Assembly (NCBI RefSeq): GCF_001447995.1
Contig: NZ_LDPE01000006.1
Coordinates: 62,001-126,000 of the forward strand
Source: Maribacter dokdonensis DSW-8
GTDB lineage: Bacteria; Bacteroidota; Bacteroidia; Flavobacteriales; Flavobacteriaceae
Direction: 5' to 3'
Length of the DNA: 64,000 nt
Under the pieces are notes generated by a model that made no database searches, was not told where the DNA came from, and worked only from the letters and a program-made list of their open reading frames with translations. The number at the start of each line of letters is the position of its first letter. Position 1 is the stretch's first letter. Positions 9,250 to 17,844 of this stretch are shown one piece after another. Position numbers and translations under genes: made by a program.

Positions 9250-9383
9250 GCGACTTAGAAGATGGCGAACTAGAAATAGGTCAAGTATCGGCTTTAATAC
9301 ATGACATAAAACCAGCTGATGAAATTGTTAAAGCGCTGATGAAAGAGTTTAATGAGAGGAAAGCCGAACTTTCCTCTCTATAG
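9250..9383 (+). pseudogene. Remnant 3' end of a nitronate monooxygenase gene
   Basis: These 134 bases align without gaps to 7202-7335, the last 134 bases of the nitronate monooxygenase gene, at 108 identical positions by hand count, including a 35-base identical run. The reading frame and stop are kept: 43 codons, 35 of them giving the same residue, ending NERKAELSSL and TAG at 9381. There is no in-frame start upstream and the similarity ends abruptly at 9250. Many differences are synonymous, so both copies evolved as coding sequence before the rearrangement. I read it as the displaced original 3' end of the gene. Confidence 0.85.
9354..9378. terminator. 10-bp perfect hairpin in the remnant, possible terminator
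   Basis: GAGAGGAAAG and CTTTCCTCTC form a perfect stem around CCGAA, immediately downstream (on the minus strand) of the stop of the large cytochrome lipoprotein gene. It lacks a long T tract on either side, so it is a weak or atypical terminator. The matching place in the intact gene copy (7306-7330) has lost the symmetry. Confidence 0.45.
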
Positions 9384-9384
9384 A

Positions 9385-12300
9385 TTAAACTTCTTTATCT
9401 TCCCCTTCGATCACCCGCTTTTTGTTTCTCAAAGATCCAAGGTATTCAATAAGATCACGAAGTTCTCTTCTTGAAATCATTCTACCCATTGCTGGCATTG
9501 CAGACATGGAATTCTCTCTACTGGCAATTCTCATTAAAGGGACTCTTAAAGGCTCCGCTTCAGAAGTTCTTAGTAGTAATTCTTTGTCATTTTCCTCAAT
9601 AAGAACACCCTTTACTTTTTGTCCGTCTTTCAACGTAATGGTTACGGTGCCATAGCCCGGTGCCAAACGTATACTAGGTTCTATAAGCGCTTCTAGCAAT
9701 TGTTGTCTGTTCAGGATATTGCCAATATTGTCCAATTTTGGTCCAACCTCTCCACCAGAGCCATTTACTGAGTGGCAACGTACACATTGTGCCGTGGGAT
9801 TATTGTTGAATACCGATCTACCGGCCCACCAATTTCCGCCATAAAGTGTTTCTTGAAAAGAATCGGCAGAATATCCAGCCTCCTTAAGTTTGTCTAATTG
9901 AGCTATTAATTTTGGGTTTTCGGTTGCGTTTACAGATTCCATTAAATCTAATAATATACCCTGTTTAAGTTGGTCTTTACTGGCTTTATTAATTAGGCTA
10001 GATAGTAATGCATTACTATTCTCTACAGGTAGGTCACCTAAAACATTTAACATTCTCTGTTGTTCAGATATAGAGCCTCTTTTAAAAATAGGGTCTACAA
10101 TGCTAGGAAGTTTTTCTTTAGGTATATTTAATTGCGCCAATAGACCTACGGCTGCTGTTCTTACTTCTTCATTGCTGTCTTTCATACCAATGGACATGGC
10201 AGTTTCCATTTGTTCGAATTTTAATTGACCAAGACTGTTTAGTACTGTAGCACGTACCTCTGCTGATTTGTTATATTTAAAAATAGAGAATAACTCATTG
10301 TTATAATCGGTAATACCCACTGCGCTCAATGTCTTAGAAATACCAATTAAAATTTCAGGTTGGCGTTCCTTTAAAAATGAAGGAATATCTTTTCTGATCT
10401 TCTCTTCTAGTTGACCGTTTTGCCTAATTATTTCTCCTCTATATCTACCATCTACACGGTCTAAGAGAGAAGGATTGTTCCAAGTTCCTAAGGCGGCAAG
10501 AGCCTCGCCACGTAAGTCGCTAGAAACACTTTTACGCTTTGCAAAATTGATAAGGAAATCTAGTTGTTCATCACCACCAACACGTAAAGCTGCGTTGATC
10601 GCTCTTCTTAATAATGGTTCTGAGGTGAATTTCTCATTATTAAGGGTAGCTGCCAAAGCCGGCAATGCAGCCTCTATAGAAAGATCGTCGTTTATGGCAC
10701 GAGCGGCTTCCGTTACTATATACTCATCTTTATCAGATAAAAATATTGAAATATTAGGGTCTTGTAATTTTCTCAAGACAAGAACTGCTGCAATACGCAA
10801 ACTTCTGTTCTCATTATTGGCAAGCGCTACAATTGGTTCTACTTTTCCTATTCTTGCAAGAGCCAATACGGCGGCATGTCTTAGGTAAAGATCTTGATCA
10901 TTATTTGTTTCGATCATTGCCAAAAGTGGTTCAATGGCGTTTTCATGTTTTAATCTTCCTAATGCTTGGGCAGCATAGAACTTAACCCGATCGTTCTGGT
11001 GGGTGGTCAATGCTATTAAACTATCGGCAGCTTTCCCGTACCTTACATCACCAAGAACTTTTGCACTTTGCGCAACAATTTCAGGATCTTCGTCACTTAA
11101 TAGATTTAATAAAGGTTCGGCATCATCAACATCTTTTGCCGCAATTTGCCCAATACCCCATATGGCGTGAATACGTGCAAATTGGTTTTCTTCTTCAGTT
11201 AAAGCCTTTTCTAAAGCTCTGTATCCCCAAAAAGTTCTTTTGGCAAGTTCAAATTGTGCTTTTTGCCGAATTCTCATATCATCATATGAGAGTAGTTTTA
11301 TAAGATTATCAGTTTTGTCATCTTCATAATTATGGGTCATTAACCGTTGTGTTTCTAACCTTTCTTGTTCAAGATCATTGGTTTGGTCCGTAACGTCTAA
11401 TTTCCATACTCTTCCGTAATTTTTGGTTCCCCAACCATTAACCCAATCGGCAAGGTATAATGCGCCATCTGGACCAAAATCAATACCTGTAGGCAATACT
11501 CCGGATAAGATAGATTCTTCACTCTTCAATTCAAAAGAGGCACCTTTCGGTTTTAGATCAAAAGACCAAATATGTGATCTGCTGGGGTCACCTACAAATT
11601 CTACTAAGAAAAATTTGTCCATCCACTTTTTGCCCAAAGCGGTGCCAGGGTTATATCTCATTCCGGTAGGTCCGTTATGAAAATTCTGAATAGGAGGTAT
11701 GATATACGCGGCTTGACCATCCCAATGTGGGGTAAAGAGTTTTTCATCCATCCAAACGTTATAACCATTGTTCTTTGGGTCCGTATATTTTCCATACTGC
11801 CAATTGGCTCTCCACCCAGCATCTGAACCTTCTACGATATGAACCAGGCGTTCACTTTCTCCCTTATGGTCACCGTCGTTATCAGAAGAAATAATATTTC
11901 CGTAAGCATCAAAAACAAACTCATGCGTATTGCGCAGACCGTGAGCAAAAACCTCAAAATTGCTACCATCTGGGTTACTTCTTACAATTACCCCTTCATT
12001 TGGGTACTTATGGTTTTCGCCCTCAACGGTAGTAATATTTGCACCAATATCACCAATACCCCAATATATTTTACCATCTGGACCTTCTATGGCACCGGAC
12101 ATACCGTGACCGCTAAATCCTATATGTACGGCAAAGCCCTCTGCAATACTGGTTTTTTCGTCCAAAATTTTATCGTCATTAGTATCTGTTAAGCGATACA
12201 TACCTGGACCAATACCAACAAAAACATCGTTATCACGTACTAAGAGTGCGCCGGCCACATCATTGATTTCATCGCTAAAATCGTTCATGATCTGGGTAGA

Positions 12301-12816
12301 AATATCTGCAATACCATCATTGTCGGTATCTTGTAACATCCAAATTTCATCTTGTTCAACGGCAAGATCTTGCCAGTCATGAATGCTATCATTATTAAGG
12401 TCAGGTAACCATTCATTTTCTTTACTAAGTTCAGGAGCAAAAGTTTTATGAAGAAAAGCTCTTCTATCTTCCACAGATTCAAGGGAGATGGATTCTGTCA
12501 TCCAATCTCTATGTCCGCGAATATCAAATTCTGAGTTTTTGGCTCTGTTAGTACGTGTAATGTATACATTGCCTTCATTGTCAATATCAAGTGCAATGGG
12601 GTCTGGAGCTAAGGAATCTGAAGCCCAAAGACTTAGTTCTAGTCCGTCTGCAACTTCAGCAGTAATGGTTTCTCGAGCTATTTTGGCCATTTCAATAAGC
12701 TCGGTACTATCTTGTTGAATGGTTATCGGAATTTCAACAGGCTTTTTATTGATGCATGAAATAGAAAAAAATAATAGGGCGATTACCCCCAAAAGGAATT
12801 TTTTAAAGAATGTCAT
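9385..12816 (-). CDS. PVC-type haem-binding lipoprotein: beta-propeller, HEAT repeats, cytochrome c
   Basis: A 1143-residue predicted lipoprotein (lipobox SISC, Cys21). Three parts follow: a six-bladed propeller of the membrane-bound dehydrogenase type (about 40-470; DGKIYWGIGDIG, GLRNTHEFVFD, PTGIDFGPDGALYLADW), a long HEAT-repeat solenoid (about 490-960) and a C-terminal haem domain with CVRCH at about 1011-1015 and GEVGPKLDNIG after it. This matches the Planctomycete/Bacteroidota family usually called PVC-type haem-binding domain protein, thought to oxidise carbohydrates or alcohols and pass electrons to a c-type haem at the cell envelope. Its substrate cannot be read from sequence. It is divergent from the DUF1080 gene, which suggests a shared sugar-oxidation role. 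The stop lies two bases from the remnant at 9250-9383. Confidence 0.9.
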   Translation of the reverse strand: MTFFKKFLLGVIALLFFSISCINKKPVEIPITIQQDSTELIEMAKIARETITAEVADGLELSLWASDSLAPDPIALDIDNEGNVYITRTNRAKNSEFDIRGHRDWMTESISLESVEDRRAFLHKTFAPELSKENEWLPDLNNDSIHDWQDLAVEQDEIWMLQDTDNDGIADISTQIMNDFSDEINDVAGALLVRDNDVFVGIGPGMYRLTDTNDDKILDEKTSIAEGFAVHIGFSGHGMSGAIEGPDGKIYWGIGDIGANITTVEGENHKYPNEGVIVRSNPDGSNFEVFAHGLRNTHEFVFDAYGNIISSDNDGDHKGESERLVHIVEGSDAGWRANWQYGKYTDPKNNGYNVWMDEKLFTPHWDGQAAYIIPPIQNFHNGPTGMRYNPGTALGKKWMDKFFLVEFVGDPSRSHIWSFDLKPKGASFELKSEESILSGVLPTGIDFGPDGALYLADWVNGWGTKNYGRVWKLDVTDQTNDLEQERLETQRLMTHNYEDDKTDNLIKLLSYDDMRIRQKAQFELAKRTFWGYRALEKALTEEENQFARIHAIWGIGQIAAKDVDDAEPLLNLLSDEDPEIVAQSAKVLGDVRYGKAADSLIALTTHQNDRVKFYAAQALGRLKHENAIEPLLAMIETNNDQDLYLRHAAVLALARIGKVEPIVALANNENRSLRIAAVLVLRKLQDPNISIFLSDKDEYIVTEAARAINDDLSIEAALPALAATLNNEKFTSEPLLRRAINAALRVGGDEQLDFLINFAKRKSVSSDLRGEALAALGTWNNPSLLDRVDGRYRGEIIRQNGQLEEKIRKDIPSFLKERQPEILIGISKTLSAVGITDYNNELFSIFKYNKSAEVRATVLNSLGQLKFEQMETAMSIGMKDSNEEVRTAAVGLLAQLNIPKEKLPSIVDPIFKRGSISEQQRMLNVLGDLPVENSNALLSSLINKASKDQLKQGILLDLMESVNATENPKLIAQLDKLKEAGYSADSFQETLYGGNWWAGRSVFNNNPTAQCVRCHSVNGSGGEVGPKLDNIGNILNRQQLLEALIEPSIRLAPGYGTVTITLKDGQKVKGVLIEENDKELLLRTSEAEPLRVPLMRIASRENSMSAMPAMGRMISRRELRDLIEYLGSLRNKKRVIEGEDKEV

Positions 12817-12980
12817 TGTTGTTTGGTTGAATTGAAACTTAAATGTAGCGAATAATGGAGATAATCAAGAAAGAAATTGAATAGTTGTTAAGTTATTAAC
12901 CATATATGATATAGATTTATCAATTTGAAATATAAATGACATTTAAATTAATGTGGTGAAACTGTAACTAAAAGTTCTGC

Positions 12981-12988
12981 TATATTTG
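12981..12988 (+). promoter_or_regulatory. Putative -7 element of the DUF1080 gene (TATATTTG)
   Basis: Exact TAnnTTTG match 24 bases before the ATG at 13013, in the 196-base region divergent from the large cytochrome gene. Confidence 0.35.
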
Positions 12989-13012
12989 ATTACTTATTAA
13001 ACTAACAATGAT

Positions 13013-13948
13013 ATGAATACTATTAAAACAGCTGTATTTGTTTTTCTGACGGCAATCGGTTTAACATGTGCACAAGCGCAAGAAGGTCATCCTTTAGAGG
13101 GAAAATGGAATTTGACAATTGATCAAGAAGGAGAGAAGCTACCATCGTGGTTAGAAATTAGGCACTCGGGCACCAATACATTGATCGGAAGATTTACATA
13201 TGCTTTTGGTAGTGCAAGACCTGTAGCCGAAATAGAAAAGCACGGAGAATTATTTTCTTTTGAAATACCTCCACAATGGGAGCCAGGAGCTGCCAATATG
13301 GAATTTGAAGGAAAAATAGTAGGAGAAGGGCTAGAAGGAACCATGATATATGTAGATGGTAAAACATATAATTGGACAGCAACAAAATCACCAAAATTAC
13401 CATACTATGAAAATGCAAAAGAAGGGAAGACCATAAAACTTTTTAATGGTAAGAACTTAAATGGTTGGATGATGAAACCGGGCAATCAATGGGCAGTGTT
13501 AGATGGTATATTGACCAGTGCAAAACCTGGAGTCAATTTAGTATCTGAAGAAAAATTCAAGGATTTTAAATTGCATGCAGAATTTAGGTATCCTGAAAAT
13601 AGTAATAGCGGACTTTATTTAAGAGGCCGTTATGAAGTGCAAATAGCTGATAACATTGGGTTGGAACCTTCTTCAATTTATTTTGGTGGAATCTACGGAT
13701 TGTTGACCCCGAACGAAAATGCCGCTAAGAAAGCGGGCGAGTGGCAAACCTATGATATTACATTGATAGGTAGAAGAGTAACCATAGTTGCCAACGGAAA
13801 AACTATTATCTCTAATCAGAATATAGACGCTATGACAGGTGGAGCTTTAGATAATAATGAAGCAGAGGCGGGACCTATTATGATTCAAGGCGATCACGGA
13901 CCTGTAGAATTTAGAAAACTAGAAATTACGCCATTGAGCAAAGGTTAA
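13013..13948 (+). CDS. Exported DUF1080 protein (3-keto-disaccharide hydrolase-like)
   Basis: A 311-residue exported protein with a signal peptide ending near LTCAQAQ (about residue 23). Residues 24-125 form a small beta-rich domain (LEGKWNLTIDQEGEKLP, then GLEGTMIYVDGKTYNWTA). The DUF1080 domain, a concanavalin/GH16-like jelly roll, starts at IKLFNGKNLNGWMM (about residue 142) and continues through NSGLYLRGRYEVQI, a family signature, to the end. Characterised DUF1080 members act on 3-keto-glycosides as hydrolases or lyases. That fits the neighbouring large cytochrome protein and the exported Gfo/Idh/MocA oxidoreductase, which could make the 3-keto sugar. Start chosen at the ATG followed by the signal peptide; the ATG five bases upstream is out of frame. 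Domain call firm, substrate unknown. Confidence 0.92.
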   Translation: MNTIKTAVFVFLTAIGLTCAQAQEGHPLEGKWNLTIDQEGEKLPSWLEIRHSGTNTLIGRFTYAFGSARPVAEIEKHGELFSFEIPPQWEPGAANMEFEGKIVGEGLEGTMIYVDGKTYNWTATKSPKLPYYENAKEGKTIKLFNGKNLNGWMMKPGNQWAVLDGILTSAKPGVNLVSEEKFKDFKLHAEFRYPENSNSGLYLRGRYEVQIADNIGLEPSSIYFGGIYGLLTPNENAAKKAGEWQTYDITLIGRRVTIVANGKTIISNQNIDAMTGGALDNNEAEAGPIMIQGDHGPVEFRKLEITPLSKG

Positions 13949-13964
13949 TTTAAAGTATAGGGAT

Positions 13965-13992
13965 AAAAGCCTCTATTTTAGAGGCTTTTTTT
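13965..13992 (+). terminator. Bidirectional terminator between the DUF1080 and DUF2007 genes
   Basis: AAAAGCCTCTA pairs with TAGAGGCTTTT and ends in a T7-8 run. The stop codon of the convergent DUF2007 gene lies inside the T tract, so the hairpin can serve both genes. Confidence 0.85.
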
Positions 13993-14218
13993 ATGCTTTT
14001 TTATTGAGCGTAGTTATTAAAGCAAGCGATTTCTCTTCCTCATCTTTGTGCACAAACACCTCAATAAGTTCGGGCAAAGGACTGCCAAAACCCGCTAACC
14101 TAGCAGATTCGGTTTCGTCTTTGATTACGGCCTTGATATTGTTGTCTTGTAAAGTTAGTTTTATACGTTGAGCTTCTATTTTATTACCGCCAAATACTTT
14201 TATATAGTCTGTGTCCAT
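13991..14218 (-). CDS. DUF2007 domain protein
   Basis: A 75-residue soluble protein of the DUF2007 family (putative signal-transducing or PII-like ferredoxin-fold protein). The N terminus DYIKVFGGNKIEAQRIKLTL and the central ESARLAGFGSPLPELIEVFV are the parts that match. DUF2007 proteins are small alpha/beta domains often attached to zinc ribbons; here the domain is alone. The ATG directly follows a run of 12 more A residues on the minus strand, and the upstream Gfo/Idh/MocA gene stops only 10 bases earlier, so the two are probably co-transcribed. No function is established for the family. Confidence 0.85.
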   Translation of the reverse strand: MDTDYIKVFGGNKIEAQRIKLTLQDNNIKAVIKDETESARLAGFGSPLPELIEVFVHKDEEEKSLALITTLNKKA

Positions 14219-14230
14219 TTTTTTTTTTTT
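14218..14230. repeat. 13-base poly-T/poly-A tract abutting a start codon
   Basis: Thirteen consecutive T on the plus strand. On the minus strand this is an A run that begins inside the stop codon of the oxidoreductase gene and ends with the A of the ATG of the DUF2007 gene. A tracts of this length are prone to slippage. Confidence 0.9.
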
Positions 14231-15347
14231 AATTTAAAAGAATTGTTTTTCCGCTTTTAGCACTCTTGATGGCAGATTCAAGAATTTCCATAGTTATCAT
14301 ATTGTTTTCTAAAGAGTATACATTGTACGGTTCTAATTGAAGTGTACCATTAATAACTGCAGCAAAAACGGCGAAAGGGTCATTGTAGGGCTCTTCCCGC
14401 TCTCCCAGAAGAAATGTTTCTTCGGTATAATCGCTATAGCCCTTAGAAAGTCTTATTCTTAATTGGGTAGGATTGTCAGAGTAAATAGCACCTTTAGTGC
14501 CATAAAGTTCCATATCTTTTCTGCCAATTGGCCAGTTCCAAGAAGGTTCTAAAATGGCCATTTCATTCTCATAAGTTAATATAATAGTTGCATCGTCATC
14601 AACATTCGGGTTGTTTTCTTTTTGTAGTTGCTGAGTTACGGCAGTAATGCTTTTTGGTCTTTTACCCTTGGTTATCCATGTCATTAAATTGGCGCCATAG
14701 CAACCAAAATCTGTTAAAGCACCGCCACCGTTTAAATTGGGGTCCGTTAACCATTCTAAAAATTCACTTGAGACGCGAATGTTTTTAGGTCCCTTATGTC
14801 CATCTCTAATAATTACCTTCCTTAATTCACCAATTTCTCCTTGTTGGTATAGGTCAATAGCTTTGACATTGGTTTTGTACCATGAAGTTTCATAATTGGT
14901 CAATACCCGAATATTATATTTGTCTGCGAGTCTTTTAATTTCCTTCGCATCATCATAGGTAGTTGCCAATGGTTTTTCTACCATAACATGAATTCCTTTT
15001 GGGGCACATGCTTTCACTACTTTTAAATGATCCTTAATGTTGCCAAAAGCTGCAACTGCATCAGGGTTGACCATGTTAATCATTTCATCCATGGTACTGA
15101 AAACGATATCCATAGAGAAACCAAATTCTTTGGAAAGTTTTATGGCCAGTTCTTGGTTGGGTTCTACAATTCCTACCATGTTCATATCCGGTTGCTGGCC
15201 TCTGCCAAGAATCCATCCAACGTGTCCATGGGTTAGTCCTGCTACTCCTAATTTTAACGGAGGTTCTTGAGCGTAGACCAAGGTCGTTATAATCAAGGTT
15301 AAAACTAGAAGTATATTTTTAAAATTAAAGTTAGTTGACATTATCAA
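14229..15347 (-). CDS. Exported Gfo/Idh/MocA-family oxidoreductase
   Basis: A 372-residue NAD(P)-dependent sugar dehydrogenase-like protein. It starts with a signal peptide (cleavage near LVYAQE, about residue 27), then a Rossmann domain, with EKPLATTYDDAKEI at about residues 127-140 containing the conserved EKP of the family, and the C-terminal alpha/beta substrate domain (GGGALTDFGCYGANLM). Exported members of this family in Bacteroidota often carry a tightly bound cofactor and act on sugars at C3. MSTNFNFKN (ATG at 15341) is a possible internal start; the signal peptide is present either way. Its first 17 bases overlap the end of the histidine kinase gene, so both are on one transcript. 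Substrate unknown. Confidence 0.92.
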   Translation of the reverse strand: MIMSTNFNFKNILLVLTLIITTLVYAQEPPLKLGVAGLTHGHVGWILGRGQQPDMNMVGIVEPNQELAIKLSKEFGFSMDIVFSTMDEMINMVNPDAVAAFGNIKDHLKVVKACAPKGIHVMVEKPLATTYDDAKEIKRLADKYNIRVLTNYETSWYKTNVKAIDLYQQGEIGELRKVIIRDGHKGPKNIRVSSEFLEWLTDPNLNGGGALTDFGCYGANLMTWITKGKRPKSITAVTQQLQKENNPNVDDDATIILTYENEMAILEPSWNWPIGRKDMELYGTKGAIYSDNPTQLRIRLSKGYSDYTEETFLLGEREEPYNDPFAVFAAVINGTLQLEPYNVYSLENNMITMEILESAIKSAKSGKTILLN

Positions 15348-16713
15348 TTAATTCATGGGTTGGCTTTTGTTCCAATAAATTTGTACTTATGGTAAAGTAA
15401 AATGTACTGCCTATGTTTTCTTCGGAAGTCACCCATATTTTACCTAAATGATGATCTACAATTTTCTTACTCCCGTAAAGCCCAATACCTGAGCCTTCAA
15501 ATTTAGATTGGTTGTGTAATTTGTGAAAGGCATTAAATATTTTTTCTGACTGTTCGCTTGGAATTCCTATACCGTTATCTGCAACGCTGAATAAATAATC
15601 ATTCTCTCTTTTCTCAGATGTAATGGTGATTATTGGCTCCTGAGCAGATGATTTAAATTTTAAAGCGTTGTGAACTAAATTCTGAAATAACATTCTAATG
15701 TCGCTTGGTCTGGCAACAAGGGTTGGTAATTCATTAAATTTAATTGTAGCCTTTGTTTCTTTAATTTTTTCAGAAAGGTCATCAAGAACAGATTGCAATA
15801 TTGCAGTAACGTTTACAGATTCCATACCGCTTGAGTTTCCAATTTCAGCATATTTTAAGAGACCTTCTACTAAGTTTGTAAGTCTAGTAGAACTGCCCTG
15901 CAAATGTTTAAGATAACTACTGAAATTAGCATAACTAGAAATGGCGTGTTGTTTTTCCAATTCGCTGGCAATAACATTTATGTTGTTCAATGGTCCTCTA
16001 AGGTCATGGGTAACTATAAAGGTAAATTCTTCTATATGGGTATTTTTAAGTTTTAATTCATTGTTCAATACCTCTAGTTTTTTATTCTGGTACTTTAGGT
16101 TGTCTTGTGCCTTTTTTAAGTTGAGTTCACTTTCTTTTAAAGCTTCAATATGATTTTCCAAATCTGTAGTATAAGCCCTAGTTTTATTTTGATCGTACAT
16201 TCTAAAGGTTAGTGATAGCCAACCTAAACTTGCTAAAAATGCAAACACTTCATCAAAAGGAACGTCTATGGTGCCAAGTATTGGACCATACATAGTAACA
16301 TAAATAGTAGGCAGTATAAACGCAAGTACATCAAAAAAAATGATGATGTTTCTTAACCTAGGATTTTTACGATACCCGATAAACGCTAGAAAACCCATGG
16401 TAGCAAAGGCGACTCCTTGTCCAAAATAGCCACCAATTAGGAGTATAAGCGACATAAAAACCAATGGAGGTAATAATGTCATGTATAACCTAGTTGCTTG
16501 TCGGTAGTCTAATCGATTTAAGATAAAACCAATGCCAAATACCACTGCAACAATAAGAGCGAGAATTTGTTCTATATACGAATGAAAAATTAAGGTGTAT
16601 ATAAAAACCAAAAAAGTAAAAATAGCGGATATGATGGTAATTAAACCAAATTCGTCGGTAATGTCCCTGCTTTTAGCTTTATGATTTTTTGATGTCGTAT
16701 TTAACTGTGACAA
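15331..16713 (-). CDS. Membrane-bound sensor histidine kinase
   Basis: A 460-residue kinase. Residues about 24-170 form five or six membrane segments without a large periplasmic loop, so the signal may be sensed in or at the membrane. A coiled linker (about 183-228) leads to the HisKA domain with the phosphorylatable His236 in THDLRGPLNN. The HATPase_c domain shows the N box (FQNLVHNALKF), DNGIGIP and GSGIGLYGSKKIV. No response regulator gene adjoins it; the next gene, overlapping by 17 bases, is the exported oxidoreductase. The partner is therefore encoded elsewhere or is shared. No receiver domain is fused. Kinase call is firm, signal unknown. Confidence 0.95.
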   Translation of the reverse strand: MSQLNTTSKNHKAKSRDITDEFGLITIISAIFTFLVFIYTLIFHSYIEQILALIVAVVFGIGFILNRLDYRQATRLYMTLLPPLVFMSLILLIGGYFGQGVAFATMGFLAFIGYRKNPRLRNIIIFFDVLAFILPTIYVTMYGPILGTIDVPFDEVFAFLASLGWLSLTFRMYDQNKTRAYTTDLENHIEALKESELNLKKAQDNLKYQNKKLEVLNNELKLKNTHIEEFTFIVTHDLRGPLNNINVIASELEKQHAISSYANFSSYLKHLQGSSTRLTNLVEGLLKYAEIGNSSGMESVNVTAILQSVLDDLSEKIKETKATIKFNELPTLVARPSDIRMLFQNLVHNALKFKSSAQEPIITITSEKRENDYLFSVADNGIGIPSEQSEKIFNAFHKLHNQSKFEGSGIGLYGSKKIVDHHLGKIWVTSEENIGSTFYFTISTNLLEQKPTHELIDNVN

Positions 16714-16939
16714 ATGATTTAAATTTTGATGTAGTCAATTTGAGTTCTAAACAAATAAACAAGAGCGTTAATGTTTGATCAATATCAAATTAAAAGTAAT
16801 TGTTATACATATATTCGTTATTAATGAAATAGAAACATAACTCAAACAGGGGAAGTTGTAAACAATTTAATTTCTACTTAAATATAATCAAGTAATAATT
16901 AATAAGCACATATTTTTTGCTTTAAAATGGCTTTTTAAT

Positions 16940-17650
16940 TTATTGCATTGGTATTTCCATTAGCAATATTTCAGTTTCGCTATTTGCAGTTATATTCAGG
17001 GAATTTACATCCCAGATACCTAAACCATCTCGGGAGTTCAACTTTTGGTTTTCAATTTCGACTTCACCTTTGATAACAAAAATATATACTCCGTTTCCAT
17101 CCAAATGAACTGTATAATTGTCTGTAGCCCCGGTGTCATATTTTCCCAAATAAAACCATGCATTTTGTTGGATCCAAACTCCTTGATCGTCTTCGTTAGG
17201 AGATAATATTTGATATAAACTGTTTTTGGTTGCAATTTCAAAGGTTGAAATTTGATCATATCTTGGAGTTATATTTCGTTGATTAGGAATAACCCATATT
17301 TGCAAAAACTTGACCTCATCAACTGAACTTTGGTTATACTCACTGTGGGTAACTCCAGTACCGGCACTCATTACTTGAATATCTCCTGCTTTGATAATTG
17401 TACTATTGCCCATATCATCCATATGTTGAAGGTTACCTTCTAATGGTATGGAAATAATTTCCATGTTTTTATGGGGGTGTGCCCCAAAACCACGCCCCGC
17501 TGCAACCGTATCGTCATTTAAAACTCTTAAGGTTCCAAAATTCCTTCGTTCTGGGTTATAATAATTGCCGAAACTAAAACTATGATAAGAGTTTAGCCAA
17601 CCGTGATCGGCATGACCTCTAGTGTCGGATTTGTGAAAAATTGTTTTCAT
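16940..17650 (-). CDS. Pirin-family bicupin protein
   Basis: A 236-residue pirin/YhhW-type protein with two cupin domains. The four metal ligands of the N-terminal cupin are in place: His58, His60 (GAHPHKNME), His102 and Glu104 (GVTHSEYN). Other hallmarks are RGHADHGWLNSYHSFSFGNY near the N terminus and AGDIQVMSAGTGV. Bacterial relatives have quercetin 2,3-dioxygenase activity in vitro, but the physiological role is unsettled. The gene stands alone with about 200-base intergenic regions on both sides. Start chosen at the ATG that gives the typical MKTIFHKSDTRG opening. Confidence 0.93.
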   Translation of the reverse strand: MKTIFHKSDTRGHADHGWLNSYHSFSFGNYYNPERRNFGTLRVLNDDTVAAGRGFGAHPHKNMEIISIPLEGNLQHMDDMGNSTIIKAGDIQVMSAGTGVTHSEYNQSSVDEVKFLQIWVIPNQRNITPRYDQISTFEIATKNSLYQILSPNEDDQGVWIQQNAWFYLGKYDTGATDNYTVHLDGNGVYIFVIKGEVEIENQKLNSRDGLGIWDVNSLNITANSETEILLMEIPMQ

Positions 17651-17844
17651 TTTTTATATTTTTTATCATGCTTTTAGTCGAGAATTATGGCATAACTTTA
17701 CCTTAGAATATATAATAAAATGCAGTGCTGAGTCTTTTGTGTTAGATTTTGATTCATACTGTGGAATTATTGATTCTATTAATTTACAGCATAATTTAAT
17801 TCGCTTAAGTACGTTATAAAATAAAAATTCCTTTTTCCCCTAAT

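Noticed and set aside
10475..10888. Plus-strand frame of 137 codons opposite the HEAT repeats of the large cytochrome gene
   Set aside because: Antisense to a long well-supported gene; Ala/Arg-rich composition follows from the HEAT repeat codons.
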